Below are positions 14,896 through 22,424 of a stretch of 24,798 nucleotides of DNA, one piece after another. Positions within the stretch are counted from its first letter, which is position 1, and every line of letters begins with the position of its first letter. Both the position numbers and the translations under genes were made by a program. Location: the IMG/VR virus record IMGVR_UViG_3300010392_000040, positions 1 through 24,798 of that record; one strand, 5' to 3'. A model generated the notes under the pieces. The model searched no databases, was not told where the DNA came from, and worked only from the letters and a program-made list of their open reading frames with translations. This DNA is from a virus.

Positions 14896-15154
14896 AATGA
14901 TCTCCTAATATTACCCTTAGAAGTAGTAATATTTCTTCGTCGTCTTGTTTTCTTCTGTCTGTTTTCTGGATAATTCCTTCGTATGTTGTGGAGCTTCCGC
15001 CGCCTATTTCCTTATCGTACTGAAAGAATATGAAAAATCCTGGACCAACAATATTTCCTTTGCTATTTCCTTCATGCTGATGACAACGCGATAACCCATC
15101 AGCAGTAACACACGTTGTATCAGCGGTTATAAACCTCGCATCTGCCGTGGTCAT
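14891..15154 (-). CDS. Small virion-region protein with TAD repeats, 87 aa
   Basis: An 87-residue protein. It starts with a short repeat of TAD (MTTADARFITADTTCVTADG), a feature I recognise from small head-tail proteins of marine-type phages, then a Gly/Phe-rich middle (GNIVGPGFFIFFQYDKEIGG) and a charged C-terminus. It is joined to the upstream gene by a TAATG overlap. Function unknown; a minor virion component is a reasonable inference from neighbours. Confidence 0.65.
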   Translation of the reverse strand: MTTADARFITADTTCVTADGLSRCHQHEGNSKGNIVGPGFFIFFQYDKEIGGGSSTTYEGIIQKTDRRKQDDEEILLLLRVILGDHY

Positions 15155-15432
15155 TAATCAACTTCAGTTCCAAGGTCTGTTATGTCGGTATTCAATGCCT
15201 GTTCAGCATCTACTTTTAATTGTTCGATAGCGTCCTGTTCTGTCTTAATGTTGTCCATAATGTAATCGTTGATTGCAGCAACCTTTAACACTCGAATAGC
15301 AAATTGCTGGGGTGTCTCTCCAGCCTGCTTCTTACGCTGATACCAGATTTCAAAGTACGGTCTTAAATTGACATTAATAGTGATTTCAGTTGTATATGGA
15401 TTTGCAGAGGGTTCTAGTCTTGGTAATGCCAT
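15154..15432 (-). CDS. Small helical protein in the portal-head interval, 92 aa
   Basis: A 92-residue protein. N-terminal beta pair (NPYTTEITINVNLRPYFEIW) followed by helices (GETPQQFAIRVLKVAAINDYIM, EQDAIEQLKVDAEQAL). This length and pattern recurs in phage head-completion or fibre-adaptor gene clusters, but I cannot name it. The ATG follows the upstream stop by three bases and has no clear ribosome site, so translation probably depends on coupling. Downstream gene is joined by TAATG. Confidence 0.7.
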   Translation of the reverse strand: MALPRLEPSANPYTTEITINVNLRPYFEIWYQRKKQAGETPQQFAIRVLKVAAINDYIMDNIKTEQDAIEQLKVDAEQALNTDITDLGTEVD

Positions 15433-15435
15433 AAT

Positions 15436-16272
15436 TTATGCCGTTGTTGATAACATGATGTGATACACAGTACCGTTTATGTCAATGGGTATGGTGTTAT
15501 TGACTGTAGCTGTTGATGCAACAGCGGTAATTCCAGACCCTTCAAGCGTCATATTCGTACCGTCATAGTGCATTCTTACATCCTGGCCTGCACCAAAAGC
15601 TATATCTGCTCCTAAATCATCACCATTAAGCAAAATGCCATAAGCATTTGTTGCATCCTGCTTATCTATCCGTATTCCAGTAGCATTTACTGTATTTGAG
15701 ATACTACCAACATCCTCAACAGTAATGCCTATGGATGTTGTAACGGTACTGCTTGTAGTGGCCTTCACAACAATACCTTGCATATTTGCTACTGTTGCCC
15801 CAAAGCCCTGTGCTTTTGGCTCAACAGTCAATCCTGAAAGACCAAGAAGATCAGATGCAGATGATGATGATGCCTGGATTATTGCACCTGATAGTATTCC
15901 AAAGTCCAACAAAGAAGGAGTGGCGGTATATAACGCATTAAGCCTGAATGCAGCTAAAGTACCGCCTATAGAGGTCGTACCGCTTAACTCAGGCTCAAAT
16001 AACTGGGCATTCTTCGCTGCTCCATCATCAGTTATAGTTTCCTTTAGGTGCAGGATCTCATTCGTCTTTATAGACGCACCCGATCCTATTCCTACATGGC
16101 CGGTGAATAACTGGTTTGTACCGTCTACCGAACCATCTGCTTGTAAGGCGGTATCAGACGAAAAAGAATATAACTCGGTAAAGTTATCGTTACACTTATC
16201 AAAAGCTACGTCTAAAGGATCACCCTGCCCATCGTTCGGGCTTGAACCTATATCTATTACTTGTTTAGCCAT
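15436..16272 (-). CDS. Fibre/neck-type virion protein, 278 aa
   Basis: I choose ATG 16270-16272, where ATGA overlaps the previous gene's stop, giving MAKQVIDIGSSPNDGQGDPL; a longer frame adds eight unrelated residues. The first 36 residues (IDIGSSPNDGQGDPLDVAFDKCNDNFTELY) match the conserved N-terminus of many phage fibre and neck proteins ('iniGtsaNdGtGDpLRtAfdKiNdNFtELY'). The rest is repetitive beta with GIGSGASIKTNEIL, LLGLSGLTVEPKAQG, GIRIDKQDATNAYGILLNG and a final DGTNMTLEGSG, resembling the stacked-strand bodies of trimeric fibres. It is likely a fibre, or surface collar protein. Confidence 0.75.
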   Translation of the reverse strand: MAKQVIDIGSSPNDGQGDPLDVAFDKCNDNFTELYSFSSDTALQADGSVDGTNQLFTGHVGIGSGASIKTNEILHLKETITDDGAAKNAQLFEPELSGTTSIGGTLAAFRLNALYTATPSLLDFGILSGAIIQASSSSASDLLGLSGLTVEPKAQGFGATVANMQGIVVKATTSSTVTTSIGITVEDVGSISNTVNATGIRIDKQDATNAYGILLNGDDLGADIAFGAGQDVRMHYDGTNMTLEGSGITAVASTATVNNTIPIDINGTVYHIMLSTTA

Positions 16273-17009
16273 CAGCCGTCGGTATGCTCGTACCACGAAG
16301 CAGATATATTTACTGCTGTGCTTGTTGCACCAGAGATATTCTCAAAAATGTAACCTGTGTTTGGCGCTAGAATCCATTCTGATACCCCTCTGTTTTCTCC
16401 GCCAATTGACCTGCCAGCCCCCATGCCCTCAGACCATATAATAGTTCCACCCGAATAGACTAAAACACCACCTGTTAGATTATCTCCGCCTACTCTTACT
16501 GCTTGTGCCGCCGTTACTTTTGCGGAATCACGCCTATGGTTAATGGGAACATATGCAGCACCACCTGATGTAAATGTAATTCCTTCTGTTATTACAATTG
16601 TATGCGCCCCACTACCTATGTGGTTCAAAACAAGATGGAGTCTCTTTTGGGGAGAAGTTACTGCAGGCGTGTTTATATATAACTGCACCGTATCAGTATT
16701 GGCCGCCGCTCCATCTGAGGCAACCATCGAAAAAGCATCACCCTCATGGATTTCATGGTGGGCAATATCAATAACTAGCGGAGCCTTAAATAACGGATCA
16801 AACTCCTGCTCTCTGGTCGAATCGTTTGGGTCTTGCAGAGTAACTGCGCCGCCAATAGGAAGCGGATTTGTAGGACTTACCGGCGTCTGAGAGCCGTCTG
16901 ATCCATAAGAAATCTTGTATATCGGGTAGTGAACGTCATTAATGTCATCTGTGGCTACATCTAATGCAGAATGATCAGGAGCTGGGTTTACCTTAATATT
17001 ATCTGCCAT
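16272..17009 (-). CDS. Virion structural protein, 245 aa
   Basis: A 245-residue protein. Near the N-terminus, VHYPIYKISYGSDGS followed by VSPTNPLPIGG is a pattern common in phage structural proteins of unknown role. The middle is beta-rich (HEIHEGDAFSMVASDGAA, LHLVLNHIGSGAHTIVITEG), and the end has GENRGVSEWILAPNTGYIF and ISASWYEH. The HEIHEGDAF block recurs in phage 'hypothetical' virion proteins as I recall. It overlaps by one base at both ends with neighbours, between the portal-linked coiled coil and the fibre-like protein. Confidence 0.72.
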   Translation of the reverse strand: MADNIKVNPAPDHSALDVATDDINDVHYPIYKISYGSDGSQTPVSPTNPLPIGGAVTLQDPNDSTREQEFDPLFKAPLVIDIAHHEIHEGDAFSMVASDGAAANTDTVQLYINTPAVTSPQKRLHLVLNHIGSGAHTIVITEGITFTSGGAAYVPINHRRDSAKVTAAQAVRVGGDNLTGGVLVYSGGTIIWSEGMGAGRSIGGENRGVSEWILAPNTGYIFENISGATSTAVNISASWYEHTDG

Positions 17010-17587
17010 TATTCATCGGGTGCTATTGGGTGGATTTCTTCTATTAAGCCTTCTTTATCGCGAGTAACACGGTAGGACAGCATAACAAGCGGTGGATGCT
17101 CGAATTCTATTTCCTTGACTGAATCAGTCAATTCCTTGATCGAGGTCTTCAGGCCATCAATATTGGCTGAAATCGTCTTGGTTATCTCTTGAGTATGAGG
17201 TTTTAAGTCAAGCGTCTGAGTTTCAAGCTTAATACCTGAAATACTGTTTATCAGCGTATTAAGTGAGGCTTCTATTCTTTGTGCATTCTCATTGAGAGAT
17301 TTGGATATCTTGTCACCGTCCTCAGAAGGTGGTATCTCAAGCGCGATTTGGGCAATTTCGTCTTTTAACGAAAGTAATAATTTATCAGTCTCGCGTGAAG
17401 ACTCGGTTATTGAACTGGCTATTCCTTCATTCGACTCTACGACTTCTTTCGTCAGTTTTTCCTGACTAGCAAGTGATTGCCTTTTATTCTCGGACTTTCG
17501 TTCTTTTCTTTCCCTTATTTGTTCTTTCTTCTCGTTCCTTGCTTTCGCATAGTCTGGATTGATGACGTTAGGCTTGATTTGGTACAT
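17009..17587 (-). CDS. Portal-linked coiled-coil protein, 192 aa
   Basis: A 192-residue protein whose start lies 20 bases inside the portal gene. The first 45 residues are strongly basic (EKKEQIRERKERKSENKRQ) and likely helical, and residues 45-165 are long heptad-rich coiled coil with Ser/Ile/Leu spacing. The C-terminus is a short beta segment (PPLVMLSYRVTRDKEGLIEE). It fits a head-tail connector helper or an internal virion rod, but I recognise no family. Expression is coupled to the portal by the overlap. Confidence 0.72.
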   Translation of the reverse strand: MYQIKPNVINPDYAKARNEKKEQIRERKERKSENKRQSLASQEKLTKEVVESNEGIASSITESSRETDKLLLSLKDEIAQIALEIPPSEDGDKISKSLNENAQRIEASLNTLINSISGIKLETQTLDLKPHTQEITKTISANIDGLKTSIKELTDSVKEIEFEHPPLVMLSYRVTRDKEGLIEEIHPIAPDE

Positions 17588-19529
17588 TCTGAGCCTGTGC
17601 GTTCTGTGCCTGAGTGGCTTTCATTCTGTCTATGTTGAATTTAGCCATTTCCCTCAAGTTATCCAGCTGTTGTGAGTATTCCTTGTACTGGATACCGGCT
17701 TCTTCACCCTCGGCTTTTGCTAAGTTGAGCATCGCTTGAGAAGTGATTAACATCTCGTTATTAATCCAGTCTTGTTCTGCACTCATGACTTTAAGAATCT
17801 GGTCTGCTCGCTTGAGGGTCATTTCCTGCTCAAACTTAACAACTTCAAATGGAGGCTGCTGTTCGGGCATTTCCATAATCTGCTCGATTCCTGGCTGTTC
17901 CTCGGCCTCCAGAATGCGCTGCATGGCGACTTTCGGATTGACTAGCCCTGTGGGTATCTTCTGCATCAAAGCGTTCGCCTTGGCAAGTTTCTGTTGTTCT
18001 GAGGTGTAGTTTGAGTCTGCTGCTGGCTTGATATTTACAGATTGAATATCAAAGTCTACCCTGAACAAGATTTCGCCTATCTTTTCTTTCTCTTCTTCCT
18101 TCAGTCCATCAATAACATTCAAATACTGTTGTGGCTGTAAATGAACGGAATCAAGATAGTAAATGCGTTGGAATTCGTTATTTGCTGACCTGTGATTTCG
18201 CTTGTAAATACCCGCGAATATCCTTTTCCCTTCTTCCTGAACTGCAATCGTCGTCGTTGCTTTCTGGTTCTGGCCTGGATTCTCACCTACTTGTGAGTCC
18301 AAAGTACTCGATATCCGTTGGGCAGCGGTCATCATCATGCCCAAAAGACTAAATAAGACTTGAGAAGGCTGCATTTGGGGGAAATGAACGACATTACGCG
18401 CCAAATCCTGTCCAGAAGTCGGTACAGAGGTGTATTCGCCCATCCTTCGCTTAATAACACCGCCCTTTATCTTAATCCCTCTACCTAAAAGACCACCTCC
18501 CGTAACTGAAAGGGTTCCGGCATCGTTTAACTGGTTAATGCCCGTATTTATCTGCTTGTTTAGAGGCCCAAGAAGCTGACCGAAGCCCAAATCCATGATT
18601 GAGCCATCGGGATTAGGGATAAATCCGTACTTTGTAAAGAACTGCTCTTGATTGACGTTAAGTATTTTCTCATCATCTGCCATAATGTCAGCTTCAGAGT
18701 AACCAACAACAATCTTGAGGACGTTTCTGGACTCTTTCTCAACCGTACAGATGTAGGGTTCCATCAAGCCATCGTTATCGAGGTCATACCATGTATGTTG
18801 TTCGAGCATGGTATAAGGTGTTGAGTCGTCAATCTCAGATACGTGCTGACTTTCTGGCTTATCTGAATCAGTCTTGGTTGGCTTTCCAAGTTCTACATCA
18901 AGATAGAATCCCTGGAGCTGAAGTGATTTCAGCTCATTGGCGGTCATGTCGAAGAAGTGGGTCTTTCTAAATGACTTCTCGATAGACTTCGCATTATTAC
19001 ACATGACGAATTCATTAGGAGAGAGCATTTCGGAGGCATTTCTGTCTAAGCTCTCATCTCTGTAGGTCTTTTTGTACATCTGACCCAGCAAAGGCTGGAC
19101 AATAAAGCCCCTGTCCATTTCCTCTTCCCATTCTGGGATTCCTTCGAGAAGTTCCCACGACATATACTTGGAAACCCGTATAGCAGAGTTCTGCTTCTCT
19201 CCAGTAGGATCGCTTCCGATAATCCTCGACTTCACTATATCTACAGGAGGGATTAAAGCGGGATACATTCTGGAGTTATACTGAATAATCGCCTCAGTTA
19301 TAACGGGCATCATCACATTAGAAGCATTGGGCCAAGGGAATGACTTCTGTTTGGCGTTCTGAAGGGCTAAGTCCATAGCATCCTTCATCTTCTCTTCCCA
19401 CGGCGCACGATCACTCCTGTCAGCGTCGTATCCGTCTACGACCTGCCCACCAATCTTCGCTAAAGTGTCCTTATCCAGCGATTCAGCAATATTATCGCTG
19501 TCTATGAATTTTATTAAATCACTTAGCAT
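17568..19529 (-). CDS. Portal protein (P22-like type)
   Basis: A 653-residue protein directly after TerL and a tiny peptide. Residues 30-60 hold the N-terminal acidic/Trp helix, followed by FPWPNASNVMMPV and YNSRMYPALIPP; the middle has GFIPNPDGSIMDLGFGQLLGPLN and the C-terminal portion KANALMQKIPTGLVNPK, then a Gln/Ala-rich helical barrel (AQAQNAQAQ). These blocks are those of the long podoviral portal family. It forms the dodecameric ring at the packaging vertex that receives TerL and later the gp4-like adaptor. Length is typical (P22 gp1 is 725). It overlaps the upstream peptide by 11 bases and the coiled-coil gene by 20. Confidence 0.88.
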   Translation of the reverse strand: MLSDLIKFIDSDNIAESLDKDTLAKIGGQVVDGYDADRSDRAPWEEKMKDAMDLALQNAKQKSFPWPNASNVMMPVITEAIIQYNSRMYPALIPPVDIVKSRIIGSDPTGEKQNSAIRVSKYMSWELLEGIPEWEEEMDRGFIVQPLLGQMYKKTYRDESLDRNASEMLSPNEFVMCNNAKSIEKSFRKTHFFDMTANELKSLQLQGFYLDVELGKPTKTDSDKPESQHVSEIDDSTPYTMLEQHTWYDLDNDGLMEPYICTVEKESRNVLKIVVGYSEADIMADDEKILNVNQEQFFTKYGFIPNPDGSIMDLGFGQLLGPLNKQINTGINQLNDAGTLSVTGGGLLGRGIKIKGGVIKRRMGEYTSVPTSGQDLARNVVHFPQMQPSQVLFSLLGMMMTAAQRISSTLDSQVGENPGQNQKATTTIAVQEEGKRIFAGIYKRNHRSANNEFQRIYYLDSVHLQPQQYLNVIDGLKEEEKEKIGEILFRVDFDIQSVNIKPAADSNYTSEQQKLAKANALMQKIPTGLVNPKVAMQRILEAEEQPGIEQIMEMPEQQPPFEVVKFEQEMTLKRADQILKVMSAEQDWINNEMLITSQAMLNLAKAEGEEAGIQYKEYSQQLDNLREMAKFNIDRMKATQAQNAQAQNVPNQA

Positions 19530-19647
19530 GTGGTTCCTTCGTGGGTTTTTTCTTCTTTTTGAAGTTAATAAGGTCGTAGTTACTGCGGTATTCTTTGGAA
19601 TTAGGACGGGATTTGATCTTATCGCCGGTTATATCGTTTCTAGCCAT
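19519..19647 (-). CDS. Lys-rich 42-aa peptide between terL and portal
   Basis: A 42-residue frame (starts MARNDITGDKIKSRPNSKEY, ending in a Lys-run FKKKKKPTKEPHAK). Its start overlaps the end of terL by 8 bases and its stop overlaps the portal start by 11 (ATGCTAAGTGA). No family known to me. Tight overlaps and full coverage of the gap between two essential genes argue that it is translated. Confidence 0.65.
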   Translation of the reverse strand: MARNDITGDKIKSRPNSKEYRSNYDLINFKKKKKPTKEPHAK

Positions 19648-21190
19648 ATCCCGTTACTGAGTCTTGTGGGCCGTAATCTAAGTCTTCTTCGTATTCGTAG
19701 TCTTCAATGTCGGACTCCTTTACAGCATGTCGTACCATTGCACAGATATACCTTATCACCGCTATAAGATCGTCGTCCCTATCAACTATCTTGGCTTTTC
19801 CTTCTGCAGTCTTCGTTGTGTGGAAGTTCCTCAATTCCTCCCAGACTTCGGGAAGGGTATTGAAAATCCTTAACCTTCTATCTGCAAAGCGAGAATTCAT
19901 GTCTACAAGTTGAGGTTCGATCTTAATACCACCCTTACCCTCTGGCTTCTCTGGGTCTGGGTTGGTTACGTGGGTATGGAACATATTCACCCCGTACCTT
20001 CGATACTCTTGAGCTACCGTTCCACCACCGGGTACTGTCTTCTCGCCGTCGTGGGGATACATCATCGGTATCCACTGGGGTCTTGAGATTACTCTCGCAG
20101 CTACGTCTGGAATCTTGTTAGCAAAGACCTTCAAACAGTCATAGATGTAGATTGTGTCGTTTTCTTCATCATAAGCCGCCCAGCCTGCTGCGCTTGGATG
20201 AGACTTCTCAGATATTCCACCAAAGTCTAAAGCGGCGAGTCTCGGCCAGTGATCTGGAATTTCGATAGGCTCACACATCACCTGATCTTTCGGATAACTA
20301 AAGATAAGTCCTGACCCCTGCATAGGTTCGCCAAGGACGCGCATCTCGATTTCGTGGTCTAACATACCCTTTAAGGCATCTATGACCTTTTCTTCCGTCA
20401 GATGGCCGAGATTGCCTTTAACACCTTTTACCTGCCTGAACTCAAGAACTTTCCCATTCTTCAGTCTAAGGTCGAAAGTCTCACCCGCTGCATCCATCCA
20501 TGTAGCATGGTGCATTGACCAGTTCTCCATAATAGAGATTAAAACAGCGGTGCGTCCGTTCTCAGGGGTGAAGGTCATGTATATCGAACCGCCATGATCT
20601 ACGATAGATCGGGTAGCCTGACCCATTATGTCTTCAGGGGGTTCCTCGTCCAGCCAGACGATATCTGAGGGAAAGCCCATCCACGCCTCTTTACCCATAT
20701 CATAGGCAAGAAGAGTAATTTTGGAATCTCCGTCATAAACACCATCAGTATGGTGCTTTACATAGACGTGGTATTTGGCATCTGGAACGCCAGGCTTTCT
20801 TACGGCCTTTCCTATATCTTGTTTTGGAACGAAGCCAGTACCCCACATTCTCTCGTCTGCAGGATCACCAAAGAGTTCTCTCTGAACCAGATCACGGGTC
20901 TTTTCGTTGTTCTTACCACCCGCCAGTCCTAATACTGGATGATCATAGCGTCTACCCTCCCACCAGTCGGGGTACTTTCCGGTAAGGTGATAGCCCATCT
21001 CAGCACCACCGGATAAAGTCTTTCCAGGGCGATTACCTGCGATATTCCCCCGAAATTTGGAGGTATCGTTATGGAACTTTAATTGAAACGGATAGGGAGA
21101 GTAGAATTCTAATCGGTTTTCTTTGGCGTACTTAATCTGCTTCTGCTGGATTTCTATCCTCTCCAGTTTAAGACGCTCTATATCATTCAT
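19640..21190 (-). CDS. terL: Terminase large subunit (packaging ATPase-nuclease)
   Basis: A 516-residue protein with both terminase domains. ATPase: Walker A GNRPGKT at 52-58, Walker B IVWLDEEP at 177-184 with the catalytic Glu, and the coupling motif TFTPENG at 206-212. Nuclease: an RNase H-like fold with D322 in ALDFGG and a DDD cluster at 472-474 in DRDDDLIAVIRY. This is of the type found in P22/T7-like podoviruses. It docks on the portal and translocates, then cuts, the DNA. The start overlaps the stop of the 62-residue gene (ATGAATGA). No clear small terminase is seen upstream; one of the small genes may stand in. Confidence 0.93.
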   Translation of the reverse strand: MNDIERLKLERIEIQQKQIKYAKENRLEFYSPYPFQLKFHNDTSKFRGNIAGNRPGKTLSGGAEMGYHLTGKYPDWWEGRRYDHPVLGLAGGKNNEKTRDLVQRELFGDPADERMWGTGFVPKQDIGKAVRKPGVPDAKYHVYVKHHTDGVYDGDSKITLLAYDMGKEAWMGFPSDIVWLDEEPPEDIMGQATRSIVDHGGSIYMTFTPENGRTAVLISIMENWSMHHATWMDAAGETFDLRLKNGKVLEFRQVKGVKGNLGHLTEEKVIDALKGMLDHEIEMRVLGEPMQGSGLIFSYPKDQVMCEPIEIPDHWPRLAALDFGGISEKSHPSAAGWAAYDEENDTIYIYDCLKVFANKIPDVAARVISRPQWIPMMYPHDGEKTVPGGGTVAQEYRRYGVNMFHTHVTNPDPEKPEGKGGIKIEPQLVDMNSRFADRRLRIFNTLPEVWEELRNFHTTKTAEGKAKIVDRDDDLIAVIRYICAMVRHAVKESDIEDYEYEEDLDYGPQDSVTGYG

Positions 21191-21371
21191 AGCCTACTGC
21201 TTTTTTCAATAGCTGTCGAATCTCCATAACCCCTTGATTATATCCGTTTGTTTCGCAGGTTTTGATTAATCTAAGTAAGGCATCTTCAGGGTTTTCTTTA
21301 CTGTCTGTTGAGAGGTAGAAGTTAATCTGATCTAAGAGCCTCTCATCTGTGTATTCTGGAATATAGCTCAT
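21183..21371 (-). CDS. 62-aa acidic helical protein upstream of terL
   Basis: A 62-residue protein (MSYIPEYTDERLLDQINFYL, DALLRLIKTCETNGYNQGVM, ending RQLLKKAVGYE). It overlaps the previous gene by 4 bases (ATGA) and terL by 8. The charge and helical pattern do not identify it. It lies where small terminase genes usually stand but is much shorter than them; that is a possibility, not an assignment. Confidence 0.68.
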   Translation of the reverse strand: MSYIPEYTDERLLDQINFYLSTDSKENPEDALLRLIKTCETNGYNQGVMEIRQLLKKAVGYE

Positions 21372-21493
21372 TTCTTACGGGCAAACTTTCTCGCTACTTT
21401 CTTGGACGGGCATTTTTTGCCCATTTTCTTACGGGTCTTGGGATTTAAACAGGCACCCATGAATCTTTGTTGTTTTGCGCTTTTTGCTGGCAT
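21368..21493 (-). CDS. Basic 41-aa DUF3008-like peptide
   Basis: The frame starts MPAKSAKQQRFMGACLNPKT and continues with Lys/Arg at about 40% (KKMGKKCPSKKVARKF). The start 'MPAKSkaQQRFMGm' is the hallmark of the DUF3008-type small basic proteins seen in phages and some bacteria; no function is known. The start is the TAATG overlap with the Tat-signal gene. The composition would suit binding to DNA or RNA, or being packaged with DNA, but that is inference. Confidence 0.75.
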   Translation of the reverse strand: MPAKSAKQQRFMGACLNPKTRKKMGKKCPSKKVARKFARKK

Positions 21494-21831
21494 TAGCTAT
21501 AAAACCTTAAATATTTTGGCTTTATTGCCAGCATCAGACCTCTATCCTCCTTCATTGCCTCAATATCCTTAATCGCTTGCTCCAAGGATTTTTCCGTTGC
21601 AAAATTAGCTCTGGTCCCACTTTGCGCGATAAAGCCACCTTCTTTAGCAGCATGGACCTCATGATGGGGGAAATCTATAAAGTCATCCTCCTCCTTAATC
21701 ACTTGAGACTCGGGTATTTTCATACTCCGCTGAGTAGTACCAGTTTCTAAAGGAGGTCTTTGTGCGGCTTTTGCCACTACAGGAGCAGCCATCAGACCCA
21801 TTAAGCCTTTTATAAAGTTACGTCTTTTCAT
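21493..21831 (-). CDS. Tat-signal protein with capsid-like C-terminus, 112 aa
   Basis: Residues 1-22 are a twin-arginine signal: KRRNFIK (matching S/T-RR-x-F-L-K), a hydrophobic run LMGLMAAPVVA, and AKA just before residue 23, so export of the folded mature chain by the host Tat system is predicted. Residues 80-108 (EKSLEQ, DRGL, AIKPKYL) align without gaps with residues 167-195 of this phage's major capsid protein (EAALEQ, DRGL, then TPRKL), with 14 identities in 29 positions. The chain ends just after that block. Residues 30-70 look disordered and acidic. Overlaps its neighbours by one base. A capsid-like, exported product is unusual; function unknown. Confidence 0.8.
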   Translation of the reverse strand: MKRRNFIKGLMGLMAAPVVAKAAQRPPLETGTTQRSMKIPESQVIKEEDDFIDFPHHEVHAAKEGGFIAQSGTRANFATEKSLEQAIKDIEAMKEDRGLMLAIKPKYLRFYS

Positions 21832-22097
21832 TAGAGCTTTCTCCCGTCTTTAACCCATTCACCCCTTAGTTCTTCATCTGTCATCTCTCTGGGGTCTTTC
21901 CAAGTGAAATCAACATCTTTCAATATAGCAGCATCCCATGCCTTAGCAGCAATGCGCCTATAATGCGGCTCCAGCCATTTCTCACCAAAACCAAATGAAT
22001 AAGCCTCTTTAAACCAGTCGTCAAATTCTTTACCGGCATCTGACCAAGGCCAATTATCATAATTAGTATATGATGAATAACCTTCACGAAAGCTCAT
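21831..22097 (-). CDS. Trp-rich 88-aa hypothetical protein
   Basis: I start it at ATG 22095-22097 (MSFREGYSS), an ATGA overlap with the upstream stop and preceded by AAGGTGACG; a frame 12 codons longer has no ribosome site and overlaps the upstream gene by 40 bases. The protein is aromatic and acidic (YTNYDNWPWSDAGKEFDDWF, GFGEKWLEPHYRRIAAKAWD) and ends with the helical DPREMTDEELRGEW. Unknown family. The arrangement within the small-gene block suggests accessory or early function. Confidence 0.7.
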   Translation of the reverse strand: MSFREGYSSYTNYDNWPWSDAGKEFDDWFKEAYSFGFGEKWLEPHYRRIAAKAWDAAILKDVDFTWKDPREMTDEELRGEWVKDGRKL

Positions 22098-22252
22098 TTC
22101 GTCACCTTCTCGATATGGCGTGAGAAGACCCATTTTGCTATATCAATTCTGAGCATCTTCTGTCGCCATGCAAAAAGGCTTGCAAGGTTAAAATATCTGC
22201 TTCTGCGTATTTTCTTTATCGCAGATTCTTTGGTATTCTCTGTATCAGTCAT
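22094..22252 (-). CDS. 52-aa hypothetical basic protein
   Basis: A 52-residue frame (MTDTENTKESAIKKIRRSRY ... ending KVTK) starts at ATG 22250-22252 after GGAGG spaced seven bases, one of the best ribosome sites in the window. It is amphipathic and basic with an aromatic middle (FNLASLFAWRQKML). Its stop (22094-22096) makes an ATGA with the 88-residue gene. The family is unknown. The good ribosome site is the main reason to accept it. Confidence 0.62.
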   Translation of the reverse strand: MTDTENTKESAIKKIRRSRYFNLASLFAWRQKMLRIDIAKWVFSRHIEKVTK

Positions 22253-22388
22253 CTCCGTACCTCCATACGGTTGTGATTAGGGGGTCTAAACCACCCCCGC
22301 ATATATTCTTAGCAACGCACACTGCTGAAACGGCATCGCCGGTCTGCTTTCGCAACTTCTTCCCGCCAGTTATCTCCATCAGGGGCAT
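22245..22388 (-). CDS. Possible 47-aa protein overlapping a structured element
   Basis: A frame runs from ATG 22386-22388 (just after an in-frame TAG) to TGA 22245-22247, which overlaps the next start by eight bases. The product (MPLMEITGGKKLRKQTGDAV then SAVCVAKNICGGG and a Trp-Arg-Tyr end) has two Cys and looks protein-like. The ribosome site is poor (AGGGTAG). It lies largely within a 103-base inverted-repeat segment, so this may instead be an RNA element with a chance open frame. I give it about even odds. Confidence 0.45.
   Translation of the reverse strand: MPLMEITGGKKLRKQTGDAVSAVCVAKNICGGGLDPLITTVWRYGDD
22280..22298. repeat. 6-bp G/C-rich inverted repeat near 52-aa start
   Basis: GGGGGT (22280-22285) and ACCCCC (22293-22298) are separated by seven bases, about 15 bases upstream of the GGAGG ribosome site of the 52-residue gene in the leftward transcript. 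No T-run follows it, so it is more likely a transcript fold that affects start-site access than a terminator. Confidence 0.5.
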
Positions 22389-22415
22389 CTACCCTGCCTG
22401 CGGCAATGTGCGTTG
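22313..22415 (-). ncRNA. Candidate structured RNA closed by a 9-bp inverted repeat
   Basis: CAACGCACA (22313-22321) and TGTGCGTTG (22407-22415) are perfect complements closing about 85 bases. Within, short local hairpins can form on the minus transcript, such as TGCC-GCA-GGCA, CAGGG/CCCTG and CGGC-GAT-GCCG. No tRNA consensus (T-loop or anticodon arm) fits. Most of it is also covered by a possible 47-residue frame. A conserved RNA is plausible but unproven. Confidence 0.4.
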
Positions 22416-22424
22416 TTAAAAACA

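Noticed and set aside
15725-16441. A 238-codon open frame on the plus strand
   Set aside because: It lies opposite the fibre-like gene, has no ribosome site, and its Ser/Pro/Cys-rich composition is what the antisense of a beta-rich gene gives. All other plus-strand frames are shadows of the same kind.
21183-21371. Small terminase gene
   Set aside because: Position fits, but 62 residues is far too short and no DNA-binding motif is visible, so I left it unnamed.
22098-22133. A longer start for the 88-residue gene (adding 12 codons)
   Set aside because: The upstream ATG has no ribosome site and would overlap the 52-residue gene by 40 bases, whereas ATG 22097 forms an ATGA overlap like its neighbours.
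22313-22415. A tRNA gene
   Set aside because: The 9-bp closing stem is suggestive, but no T-loop consensus, anticodon arm or CCA end can be fitted.
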